From contig JAKSDN010000214.1 in the NCBI GenBank assembly GCA_022360075.1, positions 1-14,707 of the forward strand: a DNA stretch of 14,707 nucleotides, in the 5' to 3' direction. This DNA comes from Kiloniellales bacterium. Lineage in GTDB: Bacteria > Pseudomonadota > Alphaproteobacteria > Kiloniellales > JAKSDN01. Positions 1 through 6,859 of this stretch are shown here, one piece after another. The notes below the pieces were generated by a model that saw nothing but the letters and a program-made list of their open reading frames with translations, made no database searches and was not told the origin of the DNA. A program made the position numbers and the translations under genes. Numbering within the stretch: position 1 is the stretch's first letter; every line of letters begins with the position of its first letter.

Positions 1-1398
1 ATCCAACGCCGGCCCCCAGCCGAGGGCGACGCCGACGAGTCCGACGATCTGCCGGCGGGCACGGCGGAGCGTTTCGGCGCCGCCTTGACGATCGGCGACT
101 TCAATGCCGACGGGCTGGCCGACCTCGCGGTCGGCGTACCCTTTCAGGACCTGGAGGGGCTGACCGACGTGGGGGCGGTCACCGTCTTCTACGGCGATCC
201 CGAGCAGGGCCTCGTGACCAACGGCGGCGAGCTCTGGTACCAGGACAAGACGGGGATCGAAGGCACTGGCGAGGACCTGGATCTGTTCGGCTTTACGCTC
301 GCCGCCGCGGACTTCGATGGCGACGGCGCCGATGACCTGGCCGCGGGCGTACCTTTCGACAACACGCGGAGCATCAAGAACGGCGGTGCGGTCAACGTGA
401 TCTACGGCTCGCTGACGGGCCTGGATTCCGCGCGCAGCCAAATCTTCGACCAGCTCCGCCTCGGCGTTGAGGTTCAGGCCGGCAACGCCCAGTTCGGCAA
501 GACCCTGATCACCGGCGACTTCAACGGCGATGGCCTGGCCGACCTGGCGGTCGGGGCGTCCGAGGAGACCTGGGAGCGGGCCAGCCAAGCCGGCGCAGTG
601 CACGTCATCTACGGCGACACAGGCGGCCTTTCCGCGGCGGACAGCCAGATCTGGCGCCAGTCGGACCGCTTCATCATGGGCGGCGACCTGCGCAACGACG
701 GGGATCGCTTCGGCACCGCCCTGGCGGCCGGCGACTTCGACGGCAACGGCGCGGTCGACCTCGCCATCGGAACGCCCTTCGACAACTGGGGGGAGCAGGA
801 GGACGCCGGCACGGTCAACGTCATCTACGGCACCCGGCGCGCGGGCCTGGTCGTCGATCAGGACCAGATCTGGCATCAAAACGTGGTCGGGACCGGGCTG
901 ACCAACGCCGCCCGCAACAACTACGGTGCCGCTTTGGCGGCCGGCGACTTCAATGCCGACGGCTATCGCGATCTCGCGATCGGCATTCCTGGCCAGGCCG
1001 ACGGGGTCCGCCAGCGGGTCGGCGCCGTGCACGTGATCTACGGCTCGCCCAAAGGCCTGAGCGCGGCGGCCGGCAATCAGATCTGGCAAGAGGGCAAGGA
1101 CGGCCTCTCCGGAGACCGCGAGGCCGGCGACGAGTTCGGCTCCATCCTGACCGCGAGCGACCTGAACAGCGACGGCGCCGACGATCTGGTGATCGTGGCC
1201 CGGCGCGACCGGGCCGAGGCGACGGAGAACGCGGGCGGCGTCTACGTGCTCTACGGCTCAGACGCCGGTTTGCAGGCAGGCGACCATCAGGTCTGGCATC
1301 AAAGCAGCCCCGGCCTGACCGGCGAGGCCGAAGCGGAGGCCTTCTTCGGCGCAGCGCTGGGCGTGGCCAGGGGTGCACTGCCGAAAGGCGGTGAGTAG
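1..1398 (+). CDS. FG-GAP repeat (integrin-like) beta-propeller protein, 5' end outside window
   Basis: The frame is open from base 1 to the TAG at 1396-1398, giving 465 visible residues. The first start-like codon (TTG, 85) lies inside a repeat, so the true start is off the left edge. Seven FG/YG repeat starts occur at residues 25, 96, 165, 237, 308, 379 and 449, a very regular period of 69-72 residues. Six are followed by a D-x-[DN]-x-[DN]-G calcium-type loop (residues 33, 104, 173, 245, 316, 387) and by a conserved 'V-x-V-[IFL]-Y-G' strand. Linkers often carry a 'QIWxQ' motif. The seventh unit stops after its first strand (FFGAALGVARGALPKGGE), as expected if the N-terminus closes the ring. 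Family knowledge: such propellers are extracellular or surface proteins, but no signal peptide is visible here and the ligand is unknown. The gene converges on mltG, with 34 bp between stop codons and no clear terminator. Confidence 0.9.
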   Translation: MQRRPPAEGDADESDDLPAGTAERFGAALTIGDFNADGLADLAVGVPFQDLEGLTDVGAVTVFYGDPEQGLVTNGGELWYQDKTGIEGTGEDLDLFGFTLAAADFDGDGADDLAAGVPFDNTRSIKNGGAVNVIYGSLTGLDSARSQIFDQLRLGVEVQAGNAQFGKTLITGDFNGDGLADLAVGASEETWERASQAGAVHVIYGDTGGLSAADSQIWRQSDRFIMGGDLRNDGDRFGTALAAGDFDGNGAVDLAIGTPFDNWGEQEDAGTVNVIYGTRRAGLVVDQDQIWHQNVVGTGLTNAARNNYGAALAAGDFNADGYRDLAIGIPGQADGVRQRVGAVHVIYGSPKGLSAAAGNQIWQEGKDGLSGDREAGDEFGSILTASDLNSDGADDLVIVARRDRAEATENAGGVYVLYGSDAGLQAGDHQVWHQSSPGLTGEAEAEAFFGAALGVARGALPKGGE

Positions 1399-1432
1399 CG
1401 GGCCTCCGCCCCCTTCGCAAGCCGAGGCGCAA

Positions 1433-2425
1433 TCACTCGGACTGCGATCGTTTGTCTCGGATCTTGCGCCACTTGGCGACGTTGCGGTTGTGCTCCTTCA
1501 GCGTCTTGGCGAAGACGTGACCGCCGCTGCCGTCGGCCACGAAGTACAGGAACTCGGTCTCGGCCGGGTGGAGCACCGCCTCCAAGGCGGCCCGGCCGGG
1601 GTTTGCGATCGGACCCGGAGGCAGGCCGTCGATCATGTAGGTGTTGTAAGGCGTTGCGACTTTCAGGTCCTTGCGGAGCAGCGCCCGGTCGAGCTGGCCC
1701 AGACCGCTGGAGAGGCCGTAGATCACGGTCGGGTCCGACTGCAGGCGCATGCCTTTCTTCAGACGGTTGATGAAGACTCCGGCGACCAGGGCCCTTTCCT
1801 CCGGGACCGCCGTTTCCCGCTCGACAATGGACGCCAGGATCACGGCCTCCTCGGGGCTTTTCAAGGGCAGGCCTTCGCTGCGCTTCGGCCAAAGTTCGGC
1901 CATGAGAGAGTCGCGGGCCTGCGCCATGCGCGCCAGCAGCTCGTCGCGCGAATCGTTCAAGGAGTAGTGATAGGTCTCAGGCAGAAGACTGCCCTCGGCG
2001 GGGATCGCCTCGATCTTTCCGTCCAGCCCCTGGGCATCGTTGATCAGGGCCACGAGGCGCAGGCTCGTCACCCCCTCGGGCACCGTGAGGCGATGGGCGA
2101 CGGTTCGCCCCGCGGCTAGCAGCTCCATGGCCTGACGCATGGAGATCCCCGCGGAAAGGCTGTACTCGCCGGCCTTCAAGTCGCGCGCCCGGCCTTCGTA
2201 GCGCACGCCAAGCACGAACAGCCAGGGCGCCTCGATGGCGCCGGCCACCGCGAGGCTCTGGGCGATGGCCTCCAGGCCGGCGCCGCGCGGAATGACAACG
2301 GTGGTCTCCTGCGCCAGCGGGCCGGGACGCTCGAAGCGCTGCATGGCCTCGTGCGCGAGCAACCCGAGGGCGGCGACCAGCAGAGGGATGGCGAAGAGAA
2401 CGAAGACGAAGGCGGCCCGCCGCAC
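1433..2425 (-). CDS. mltG: endolytic murein transglycosylase MltG (YceG-like)
   Basis: This 330-residue protein matches the MltG/YceG family in length and motifs. Family role: an inner-membrane lytic transglycosylase that cuts nascent glycan strands and so limits peptidoglycan chain length. One N-terminal membrane helix spans about residues 5-25, followed by a LysM-like region (about 42-110) and the catalytic YceG domain. The motif ASIVERET (198-205) contains the catalytic Glu, E202. The signatures LQSDPTVIYG (228-237), GLPPGPIANPG (267-277) and YFVADGSGGHVF (294-305) are all present. The start is GTG at 2425: an in-frame TGA, the stop of fabF, lies only five codons upstream, so no earlier start is possible. 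The 12-nt spacing to fabF indicates co-transcription. The Shine-Dalgarno sequence is weak (GGGGTG), which suggests coupling to fabF translation. Confidence 0.95.
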   Translation of the reverse strand: MRRAAFVFVLFAIPLLVAALGLLAHEAMQRFERPGPLAQETTVVIPRGAGLEAIAQSLAVAGAIEAPWLFVLGVRYEGRARDLKAGEYSLSAGISMRQAMELLAAGRTVAHRLTVPEGVTSLRLVALINDAQGLDGKIEAIPAEGSLLPETYHYSLNDSRDELLARMAQARDSLMAELWPKRSEGLPLKSPEEAVILASIVERETAVPEERALVAGVFINRLKKGMRLQSDPTVIYGLSSGLGQLDRALLRKDLKVATPYNTYMIDGLPPGPIANPGRAALEAVLHPAETEFLYFVADGSGGHVFAKTLKEHNRNVAKWRKIRDKRSQSE

Positions 2426-2437
2426 GGGGGCACCCCG

Positions 2438-3703
2438 TCAGTGAACGGCCGAGAGCACGAGCGAGGCGTTGGTTCCGCCAAAGCCGAAGGAATTCGACAA
2501 CGCCTTTTCGACTTTCCGCTCCTTGGCCCGGTGCGGCACGAGGTCGACGTCGTCGCAGCCCGACGAGGGGTTGTCGAGATTGAGGGTCGGCGGCACCAAA
2601 TCGTGGTTGATCGCGAGGATCGAGAAGATCGACTCGACGGCACCCGCGGCGCCCAAGAGATGACCGACCGCCGACTTGGTGGAAGACATGGAAAGCTTGG
2701 CGGCGTGGTCGTTGAACAGACGCTTGACGGCGCCGAGCTCGATCTCGTCACCCAGCGGCGTCGAGGTCCCATGGGCATTGATGTAGTCGATGTCCTCGGG
2801 GTTCAGCTCGGCGCGCCCGAGCGCATTGCGCATCGCCCGAAAGGCGCCATCCCCATTCTCGGCAGGCGCCGTGATGTGGTGCGCGTCTCCCGACATGCCG
2901 TAGCCGGCCAGCTCGGCGTAGATCCTGGCTCCGCGCTTCGTGGCGTGATCGAGCGACTCGAGGATCACGATGCCGGCACCTTCGCCCATGACGAAGCCGT
3001 CGCGATCGCGGTCCCAGGGCCGCGAGGCCTTTTCCGGTGTATCGTTGAAACCGGTCGAAAGCGCGCGCGAGGCCGAGAAGCCCGCGATTCCGAGGCGGCA
3101 GACCGCCGCCTCCGAGCCGCCAGCCACCATCACGTCAGCGTCGTTCAACGCGATCAGCCGCGAGGCGTCGCCGATCGCGTGGGCACCGGTCGAGCAGGCC
3201 GTCACCACCGAGTGGTTCGGGCCCTTGAAGCCGTAGCGGATCGAGATCTGACCGGAGAGGAGATTGATCAGCGCCGCGGGGATGAAGAAGGGACTGAGGC
3301 GGCGCGGCCCGCGCTCGGAAACCGTGATCGAGCCGTCGTAGATCGTCTCGAGACCGCCGATGCCCGAGCCCACCATGACGCCCGTACGCTCCAGGCTCTG
3401 CTCGTCGCTGGGTGTCCAGCCGGCATCGTCCAGGGCCTGCTGGGCAGCAGCCATGCCGTAGACGATGAAGCGGTCGACCTTGCGCCGGTCCTTCGCGGCC
3501 ATGTAGTCGTCCGCGTTGAAGCGACCTTCCTCGGTCTCACCGATCGGGATCTGGCCGGCGATCTTGCACGGCAAGTCGGACACGTCGAAGTTCTGGATGC
3601 CGCCGATCCCCGACTCGCCGCGGACCAAGCGCTCCCAGGTCGCCTTCACCCCATTGCCGAGGGGTGAAACCAGCCCCAGGCCCGTAACGACAACACGTCT
3701 CAT
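2438..3703 (-). CDS. fabF: 3-oxoacyl-[acyl-carrier-protein] synthase II (KAS II)
   Basis: FabF condenses malonyl-ACP with acyl-ACP in the elongation cycle of type II fatty-acid synthesis in the cytosol. The 421-residue protein has the full KAS thiolase fold. The catalytic triad is visible: Cys170 in VVTACSTGAHAIG, His311 in NAHGTSTPLGD and His348 in KSAVGHLLGAAGA, with the supporting Lys343. The N-terminal RRVVVTGLGLVSPLG and the C-terminal NSFGFGGTN are standard. Cys plus two His separates it from KAS III (Cys-His-Asn), and the length and position next to acpP favour FabF over FabB. ATG at 3703 is the natural start at the family N-terminus. It lies 66 bp downstream of acpP on the minus strand, an arrangement widespread in bacteria. 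No defect was seen. Confidence 0.97.
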   Translation of the reverse strand: MRRVVVTGLGLVSPLGNGVKATWERLVRGESGIGGIQNFDVSDLPCKIAGQIPIGETEEGRFNADDYMAAKDRRKVDRFIVYGMAAAQQALDDAGWTPSDEQSLERTGVMVGSGIGGLETIYDGSITVSERGPRRLSPFFIPAALINLLSGQISIRYGFKGPNHSVVTACSTGAHAIGDASRLIALNDADVMVAGGSEAAVCRLGIAGFSASRALSTGFNDTPEKASRPWDRDRDGFVMGEGAGIVILESLDHATKRGARIYAELAGYGMSGDAHHITAPAENGDGAFRAMRNALGRAELNPEDIDYINAHGTSTPLGDEIELGAVKRLFNDHAAKLSMSSTKSAVGHLLGAAGAVESIFSILAINHDLVPPTLNLDNPSSGCDDVDLVPHRAKERKVEKALSNSFGFGGTNASLVLSAVH

Positions 3704-3769
3704 GGCAGATTTGTGCCTGGCCCGCGCTCCAAGTGCGGTCGCCTCACCGAAGGGGCGCGGCCGCCAGCC

Positions 3770-4006
3770 TCACGCATGCTCCTGGATGAAATCGATGGCG
3801 TCCTTGACGGTGACGATCTTCTCCGCGGCGTCGTCCGGAATCTCGCAGCCGAACTCTTCCTCGAAAGCCATCACGAGCTCGACCGTATCCAGGCTGTCGG
3901 CGCCCAGGTCATCGATGAAGCTCGCGGTCTCGGAGACCTTCGCTTCCTCTACGCCAAGATGCTCCACGACGATCTTCTTGACGCGCTCGGCAATGTCGTT
4001 GCTCAT
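3770..4006 (-). CDS. acpP: acyl carrier protein
   Basis: A 78-residue acidic four-helix carrier protein that holds the growing acyl chain on a phosphopantetheine arm during fatty-acid synthesis. The attachment site is Ser38 in the invariant GADSLD motif (residues 35-40). Flanking family motifs are [21 protein letters not shown] and the downstream IPDDAAEKI. Length and sequence are typical of a housekeeping AcpP. The ATG at 4006 is preceded by a good Shine-Dalgarno (AAGGA, plus-strand 4012-4016, 5-nt spacer). Unlike its neighbours it has a long upstream gap (161 bp) containing a terminator for fabG, so it probably also has its own promoter, consistent with the high expression AcpP needs. Confidence 0.98.
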   Translation of the reverse strand: MSNDIAERVKKIVVEHLGVEEAKVSETASFIDDLGADSLDTVELVMAFEEEFGCEIPDDAAEKIVTVKDAIDFIQEHA

Positions 4007-4101
4007 GCCGTTCCTTACCCCTCAATCCTATGCGACTCTTGACTGCGGCGACCACCTTGGCCTGGCGTAGGCGACGCTCGCCGGCTGCGAGCAAGGCCGC
4101 G

Positions 4102-4130
4102 CTCTTAGCACAGTCGGCCCCCATATTAAA
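4102..4130 (-). promoter_or_regulatory. possible acpP promoter
   Basis: Read on the minus strand, TTTAAT (4130-4125) is followed after about 16 nt by GCTAAGAG (4109-4102), which has a TG just ahead of it. This gives a leader of roughly 90 nt to the acpP ATG. The boxes are only partial matches to alphaproteobacterial housekeeping consensus. The main argument is positional: a terminator precedes it and a strongly expressed gene follows. This is an inference of low strength. Confidence 0.25.
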
Positions 4131-4159
4131 GCGCCCCGGAGCACGGGTCCGGGGGCTTT
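4128..4159 (-). terminator. intrinsic-type terminator after fabG
   Basis: On the minus strand, eight bases after the fabG stop, AAAGC-CCCCGGA pairs with TCCGGGG-(C)-GCTTT around the loop CCCGTGC. That is 12 base pairs with one bulged C. The T-tract is short (TTT, then AAT), so termination may be partial and acpP may still receive some read-through from fabD-fabG. Confidence 0.6.
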
Positions 4160-4167
4160 GAAAGACC

Positions 4168-4905
4168 CTATATCATGGCCATTCCCCCATTCACATGCAA
4201 GGTCTGGCCCGTCACATAGGCGGCCTCCTCCGAGGCCAGGAACAGCACGCCGGCGGCGACTTCCTCGGCCGTTCCCATGCGCCCGGCCGGGATCGCGGCG
4301 AGGAGCTTCTCGTGCTGCGCCTCGTCGAGGGCCGCGGTCATGGCGGTCTCGATAAAGCCGGGCGCCAAACAGTTCACGGTGATCCCCCGGGAGGCCACCT
4401 CCTGCGCCAGGGCCTTGGCCATGCCGGTCGTTCCCGCCTTGGACGCCGCATAGTTGGCCTGGCCGGGGTTGCCGGTGGTCCCGACGATCGAGGTGATCGC
4501 GACGATGCGGCCCCAGCGCCGCTTCATCATGCCGCGCAGCGCCGCGCGGGCGAGGCGGAAACCGGCCGTGAGGTTGACCTCGATCACCCGCGCCCAGTCT
4601 TCGTCCTTCAGGCGCAGCGCGAGATTGTCGCGCGTGAGACCGGCGTTGTTGACCAGGATATCGAGCTGCCCCATCGCCGCCTCGGCCTGGCCGACGAGAC
4701 CCGTCGTCTGCTCCGGGTCGGAGAGGTCGCAGGGCAGCACATGGGCCCGCTCGCCGAGCGCGGCGGCGAGCTGCTCCAGCGCCTCGGTCCGCGTGCCCGA
4801 CAGGCCGACCACGGCACCCTGGTCATGCAGCCGACGCGCAACCGCGCCGCCGATGCCGCCGGACGCGCCGGTAACAAGGGCAGATTTTCCCGTAAGATCA
4901 AACAT
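4168..4905 (-). CDS. fabG: 3-oxoacyl-[acyl-carrier-protein] reductase
   Basis: FabG reduces 3-ketoacyl-ACP to 3-hydroxyacyl-ACP with NADPH, the first reductive step of the elongation cycle. The 245-residue protein is a classical short-chain dehydrogenase: nucleotide-binding TGASGGIG (12-19), NNAG (86-89), and the catalytic tetrad Asn111, Ser139, Tyr152 and Lys156 in the YAASK context. It ends with the family GQTLHVNGGMAMI. The ATG at 4905 has an upstream AGAGG (plus-strand 4914-4918) at 8-nt spacing. Short-chain dehydrogenases are diverse, but the position between fabD and acpP makes the FabG assignment secure. It is separated from fabD by 85 bp that contain a strong hairpin. Confidence 0.97.
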   Translation of the reverse strand: MFDLTGKSALVTGASGGIGGAVARRLHDQGAVVGLSGTRTEALEQLAAALGERAHVLPCDLSDPEQTTGLVGQAEAAMGQLDILVNNAGLTRDNLALRLKDEDWARVIEVNLTAGFRLARAALRGMMKRRWGRIVAITSIVGTTGNPGQANYAASKAGTTGMAKALAQEVASRGITVNCLAPGFIETAMTAALDEAQHEKLLAAIPAGRMGTAEEVAAGVLFLASEEAAYVTGQTLHVNGGMAMI

Positions 4906-4928
4906 TTATCGAACCTCTTTTGCTTCTG

Positions 4929-4961
4929 GAGCCGGCGGCCCGGTGCGCTGCCGCCGGGCTC
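4929..4961 (-). other. intercistronic hairpin between fabD and fabG
   Basis: On the minus strand, GAGC(C)CGGCGGC pairs with GCCGCCGGCTC around a 10-nt loop: 11 base pairs with a single bulged C. No T-run follows, so it does not look like a Rho-independent terminator. It ends 23 nt upstream of the fabG start codon and could act in mRNA processing, stability or differential expression. No function is shown by the sequence. Confidence 0.5.
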
Positions 4962-4990
4962 GGGCAAAACCGGACCCTAGGCACCCGGCC

Positions 4991-5950
4991 TCACGATGAG
5001 GACGTCAGGCTGCCGAGGAAGGTTGCGACGTCCTCGGGCGTGTTGACGGCCGTCGCCGCGAGGGACCGGTCGATGCGCCGCGCGAGCCCCGTGAGGACCC
5101 GCCCGGCGCCGAGCTCCACCAACTCGCTCACGCCCGCGGCCTGCATGGCCTGCACCGATTCCCGCCATCGCACCATCGCCGTGACCTGCTCGACGAGATG
5201 GCGCCGGATGAGATCGGGCTCCGTGACCGGCTGCGCCGTCACGTTCGCGACCAGGGGAACGAGCGGCGGCAGCAGGGTCACGCCGGCCAGCGCCTCGGCC
5301 ATGACGTCGGCCGCCGGCGCCATCAGGGCGCAATGGAAGGGCGCCGAGACGCTGAGGCGAACCGCGCGCTTGGCGCCCTGCTCGGCGGCGAGTGCGATGG
5401 CGCGGTCGACCGCGGCGGCGCTGCCGCTGATCACCACCTGTCCCGGCGCGTTGTCGTTGGCCGGCGCGCAGATCTCGTCCTCGTCCTCGGCCGCCGCCGC
5501 GGCCACGGCTGTCGCCGCTTCGAGATCGAGCCCGATGAGGGCGGCCATGGCGCCCTCGCCCAGCGGGACCGCCGCCTGCATGGCCTGGCCGCGGCGCTTC
5601 AGAAGCCGGGCGGCATCGGCCAGCCCAAGCGTGCCCGCCGCCGCCAGCGCGGAATACTCGCCGAGCGAGTGGCCGGCAACGAAGGCTGCATGGTCGGCCA
5701 GCCCGAGGCCGCCTTCGGCCTGCAACACCCGCACGACCGCCAGGCTGGCCGCCATAATGGCCGGCTGGGCATTCTCGGTCAGGAGGAGCTCCGCCTCCGG
5801 GCCCTCGAACATCAGCCGCGAGAGTGGCTGGCCCAGCGCCTCGTCGACCTCTTCGTGAACCTGGCGCGCGGCGGCGAAGGCATTGGCCAGATCCCGGCCC
5901 ATGCCGACCTGCTGGCTGCCTTGCCCCGGAAAGACGAAGGCCCGCCCCAT
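4991..5950 (-). CDS. fabD: malonyl-CoA:ACP S-malonyltransferase
   Basis: FabD moves the malonyl group from CoA to ACP, supplying the extender unit for fatty-acid synthesis. The 319-residue protein has FPGQGSQ (7-13), the nucleophile motif GHSLGEY (93-99) with Ser95, the substrate-binding Arg120 and the catalytic His206 in SAPFHC. The reading frame stays open far upstream, to about 6724, but that extension crosses the divergent promoter region and antisense rpsF and has no family resemblance. The start is therefore ATG 5950, where the protein begins MGRAFVFPGQGSQ as in homologues, with a G-rich Shine-Dalgarno (GGGGGG) before it. It is the first gene of the minus-strand fab cluster, with a strong promoter about 45 bp upstream. 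Confidence 0.97.
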   Translation of the reverse strand: MGRAFVFPGQGSQQVGMGRDLANAFAAARQVHEEVDEALGQPLSRLMFEGPEAELLLTENAQPAIMAASLAVVRVLQAEGGLGLADHAAFVAGHSLGEYSALAAAGTLGLADAARLLKRRGQAMQAAVPLGEGAMAALIGLDLEAATAVAAAAAEDEDEICAPANDNAPGQVVISGSAAAVDRAIALAAEQGAKRAVRLSVSAPFHCALMAPAADVMAEALAGVTLLPPLVPLVANVTAQPVTEPDLIRRHLVEQVTAMVRWRESVQAMQAAGVSELVELGAGRVLTGLARRIDRSLAATAVNTPEDVATFLGSLTSSS

Positions 5951-5996
5951 GCTTACCCCCCGATGTCGCTGTTTTCGCCCGCGGAAGAGACGGCCA

Positions 5997-6024
5997 CAGA
6001 TAGCGCCCGGCCGGCGCCTGTCAA
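5997..6024 (-). promoter_or_regulatory. fabD promoter
   Basis: On the minus strand a perfect -35 box TTGACA (6024-6019) is followed by a 16-nt spacer and the -10 box TATCTG (6002-5997). Predicted transcription starts near 5990, giving a leader of about 40 nt before the fabD ATG. The spacer contains an 11-bp element repeated in inverted orientation about 26 bp upstream (see the repeat at 6007-6054). Confidence 0.65.
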
Positions 6025-6054
6025 GTATCCTAACGGTGCGGACGCGCCGGCCGG
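6007..6054. repeat. inverted pair of GC-rich 11-mers, possible operator
   Basis: GCGCCGGCCGG reads on the plus strand at 6044-6054 and on the minus strand at 6017-6007. Each copy contains the 8-bp palindrome CCGGCCGG (6007-6014 and 6047-6054; centres 40 bp apart). One copy lies inside the -35/-10 spacer of the fabD promoter and the other lies upstream of it. Paired sites at this position could bind a repressor of fatty-acid synthesis. In GC-rich DNA, chance is also plausible. Confidence 0.35.
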
Positions 6055-6117
6055 ATGGCCGAGGGCCTCGCCCAGCGCCTCGCGCGCGGGCCGCCGCGAC
6101 GGGTGCTTCGATCGGCC

Positions 6118-6145
6118 TTGAACCGGGGCTGGGGATGTGTATAGT
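6118..6145 (+). promoter_or_regulatory. rpsF operon promoter
   Basis: TTGAAC (6118-6123), a 16-nt spacer and TATAGT (6140-6145) form the best plus-strand sigma-70-type promoter in this gap. Transcription should start near 6152, leaving a structured leader of about 138 nt before rpsF. It is divergent from the fabD promoter, with about 94 bp between the two -35 boxes. Confidence 0.65.
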
Positions 6146-6152
6146 CCCCGCC

Positions 6153-6289
6153 CGTCGTGGCCCGGAGGGCCACGCGATGACATAGCTCCTTGCCGGCGAA
6201 ACCCAGGCCCGATGGCCACGCTCGCCGGCTAGGACCGGACAGCCGAAACCGGCACCGGTCCGTGAACAGCCAGAGGGAGTCACGAACAG
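6153..6289 (+). promoter_or_regulatory. structured rpsF leader, candidate S6:S18 autoregulatory element
   Basis: Three hairpins fill the leader. H1 (6156-6174) is CGTGGCCC-GGA-GGGCCACG, a perfect 8-bp stem starting a few bases after the predicted transcription start. H2 (6192-6229) pairs GCCGGCGA with TCGCCGGC, encloses a small GGCC-CGAT-GGCC hairpin and can be extended by TCCT/AGGA across a T-T mismatch. H3 (6232-6261) pairs GGACCGG with CCGGTCC, with an inner GCCG-AAAC-CGGC stem and an asymmetric ACA/A internal loop. The H2 extension and H3 share bases 6232-6234, so they compete. A Shine-Dalgarno (AGAGGGAG, 6272-6279) follows. Known from other bacteria: S6:S18 binds a CCG-containing structure upstream of rpsF. 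I could not match the consensus exactly, so that role is inferred. With the two promoters, this accounts for the 339-bp gene-free stretch 5951-6289. Confidence 0.45.
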
Positions 6290-6859
6290 ATGCCGTTCTA
6301 CGAGAGCGTCTTCATCTCGCGTCAGGACGTCTCCGCCGCCCAGGTCGAAGGTTTGACAGAGCAGTTCTCGAAGCTGATCGAGGACAGCGGCGGCAAGGTC
6401 ACCAAGAAAGAGTATTGGGGCCTCAGGAACCTGGCCTACCGCATCAAGAAGAACCGCAAGGGCCACTACACGCTCCTCAACATCGACGCCTCGGCGGAGG
6501 CCGTGACGGAGATGGAGCGCAACATGCGCATCAACGAGGACGTGATCCGCTACCTCACGGTGCGGGTCGACGAGCTCGAAGAGGAGCCCTCGATCATCAT
6601 GCGCAGCAAGGGCAGCCGCGACGACCGCGGCCGCGACGGCCGTCGCTGGGGCGGCGGTTTCCGCGGCGGCGGACGCCACGATGGAGGCCATCGCGGCGGC
6701 GGCCGGCCAGGTGGCGACCGGCACGGCGGCGACAGACCTGGCAGCGACAGATCGGGCAGCGACAGATCGGGCGGCGACCGGCCGGGCGCGGACCGGCCGG
6801 AGGGCGAGCGCCCGCGTGCCGAGGCGGCCGCCGACAAGCCTGAAGGAGGCAAGGAATGA
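6290..6859 (+). CDS. rpsF: 30S ribosomal protein bS6 with long Gly/Arg/Asp-rich tail
   Basis: bS6 is a small-subunit protein that binds 16S rRNA as a heterodimer with bS18, encoded next. Residues 1-100 are a normal S6 domain ([15 protein letters not shown]..., [17 protein letters not shown] 44-60, [15 protein letters not shown]). Total length is 189, clearly longer than the roughly 95-135 residues of model S6 proteins. Residues 106-189 are low complexity: first RGG-like ([17 protein letters not shown], 124-140), then seven pentads of type G-x-D-R-[PS] (141-175), then an Ala/Glu/Lys end. Three of the pentads use AGA for Arg, while the rest of the gene favours CGC/CGG. The ATG at 6290 has a good upstream Shine-Dalgarno. 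The stop overlaps the rpsR start (ATGA), so the two are translationally coupled. The tail is probably disordered; a role in RNA contact or ribosome assembly is speculation. Confidence 0.97.
   Translation: MPFYESVFISRQDVSAAQVEGLTEQFSKLIEDSGGKVTKKEYWGLRNLAYRIKKNRKGHYTLLNIDASAEAVTEMERNMRINEDVIRYLTVRVDELEEEPSIIMRSKGSRDDRGRDGRRWGGGFRGGGRHDGGHRGGGRPGGDRHGGDRPGSDRSGSDRSGGDRPGADRPEGERPRAEAAADKPEGGKE
6710..6814 (+). repeat. seven 15-bp tandem units coding G-x-D-R-x pentads in rpsF
   Basis: The units encode [30 protein letters not shown] and EGERP (residues 141-175). Units 3 and 4 (6740-6754 and 6755-6769) are identical at every base, GGCAGCGACAGATCG, which points to recent in-frame duplication. Outer units have diverged, most in the last one. 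The repeat length may vary between strains. Confidence 0.85.

Noticed and set aside
85..87. TTG as the start of the FG-GAP gene
   Set aside because: It lies inside the first repeat (FGAALTIGDF) and the frame continues open to base 1, so it is an internal Leu codon.
1399..1432. Possible bidirectional terminator between the FG-GAP gene and mltG
   Set aside because: Only 34 bp and no convincing inverted repeat or T-run could be found.
2351..3667. 438-codon plus-strand frame antisense to fabF
   Set aside because: Mirror of fabF codon structure in GC-rich DNA; the composition is Arg/Gly/Val-rich without motifs, while fabF has its full catalytic triad.
432..3703. Search for an intein, insertion sequence or prophage signature near gene boundaries
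   Set aside because: No interrupted housekeeping gene, no transposase-like frame and no terminal inverted repeats were seen here or elsewhere in the window.
4195..4980. 261-codon plus-strand frame antisense to fabG
   Set aside because: Shadow of fabG; no domain and no initiation signals.
5951..6724. N-terminal extension of fabD by 258 codons
   Set aside because: It would cross the divergent promoters and run antisense to rpsF; homologous FabD proteins start at the equivalent of 5950.
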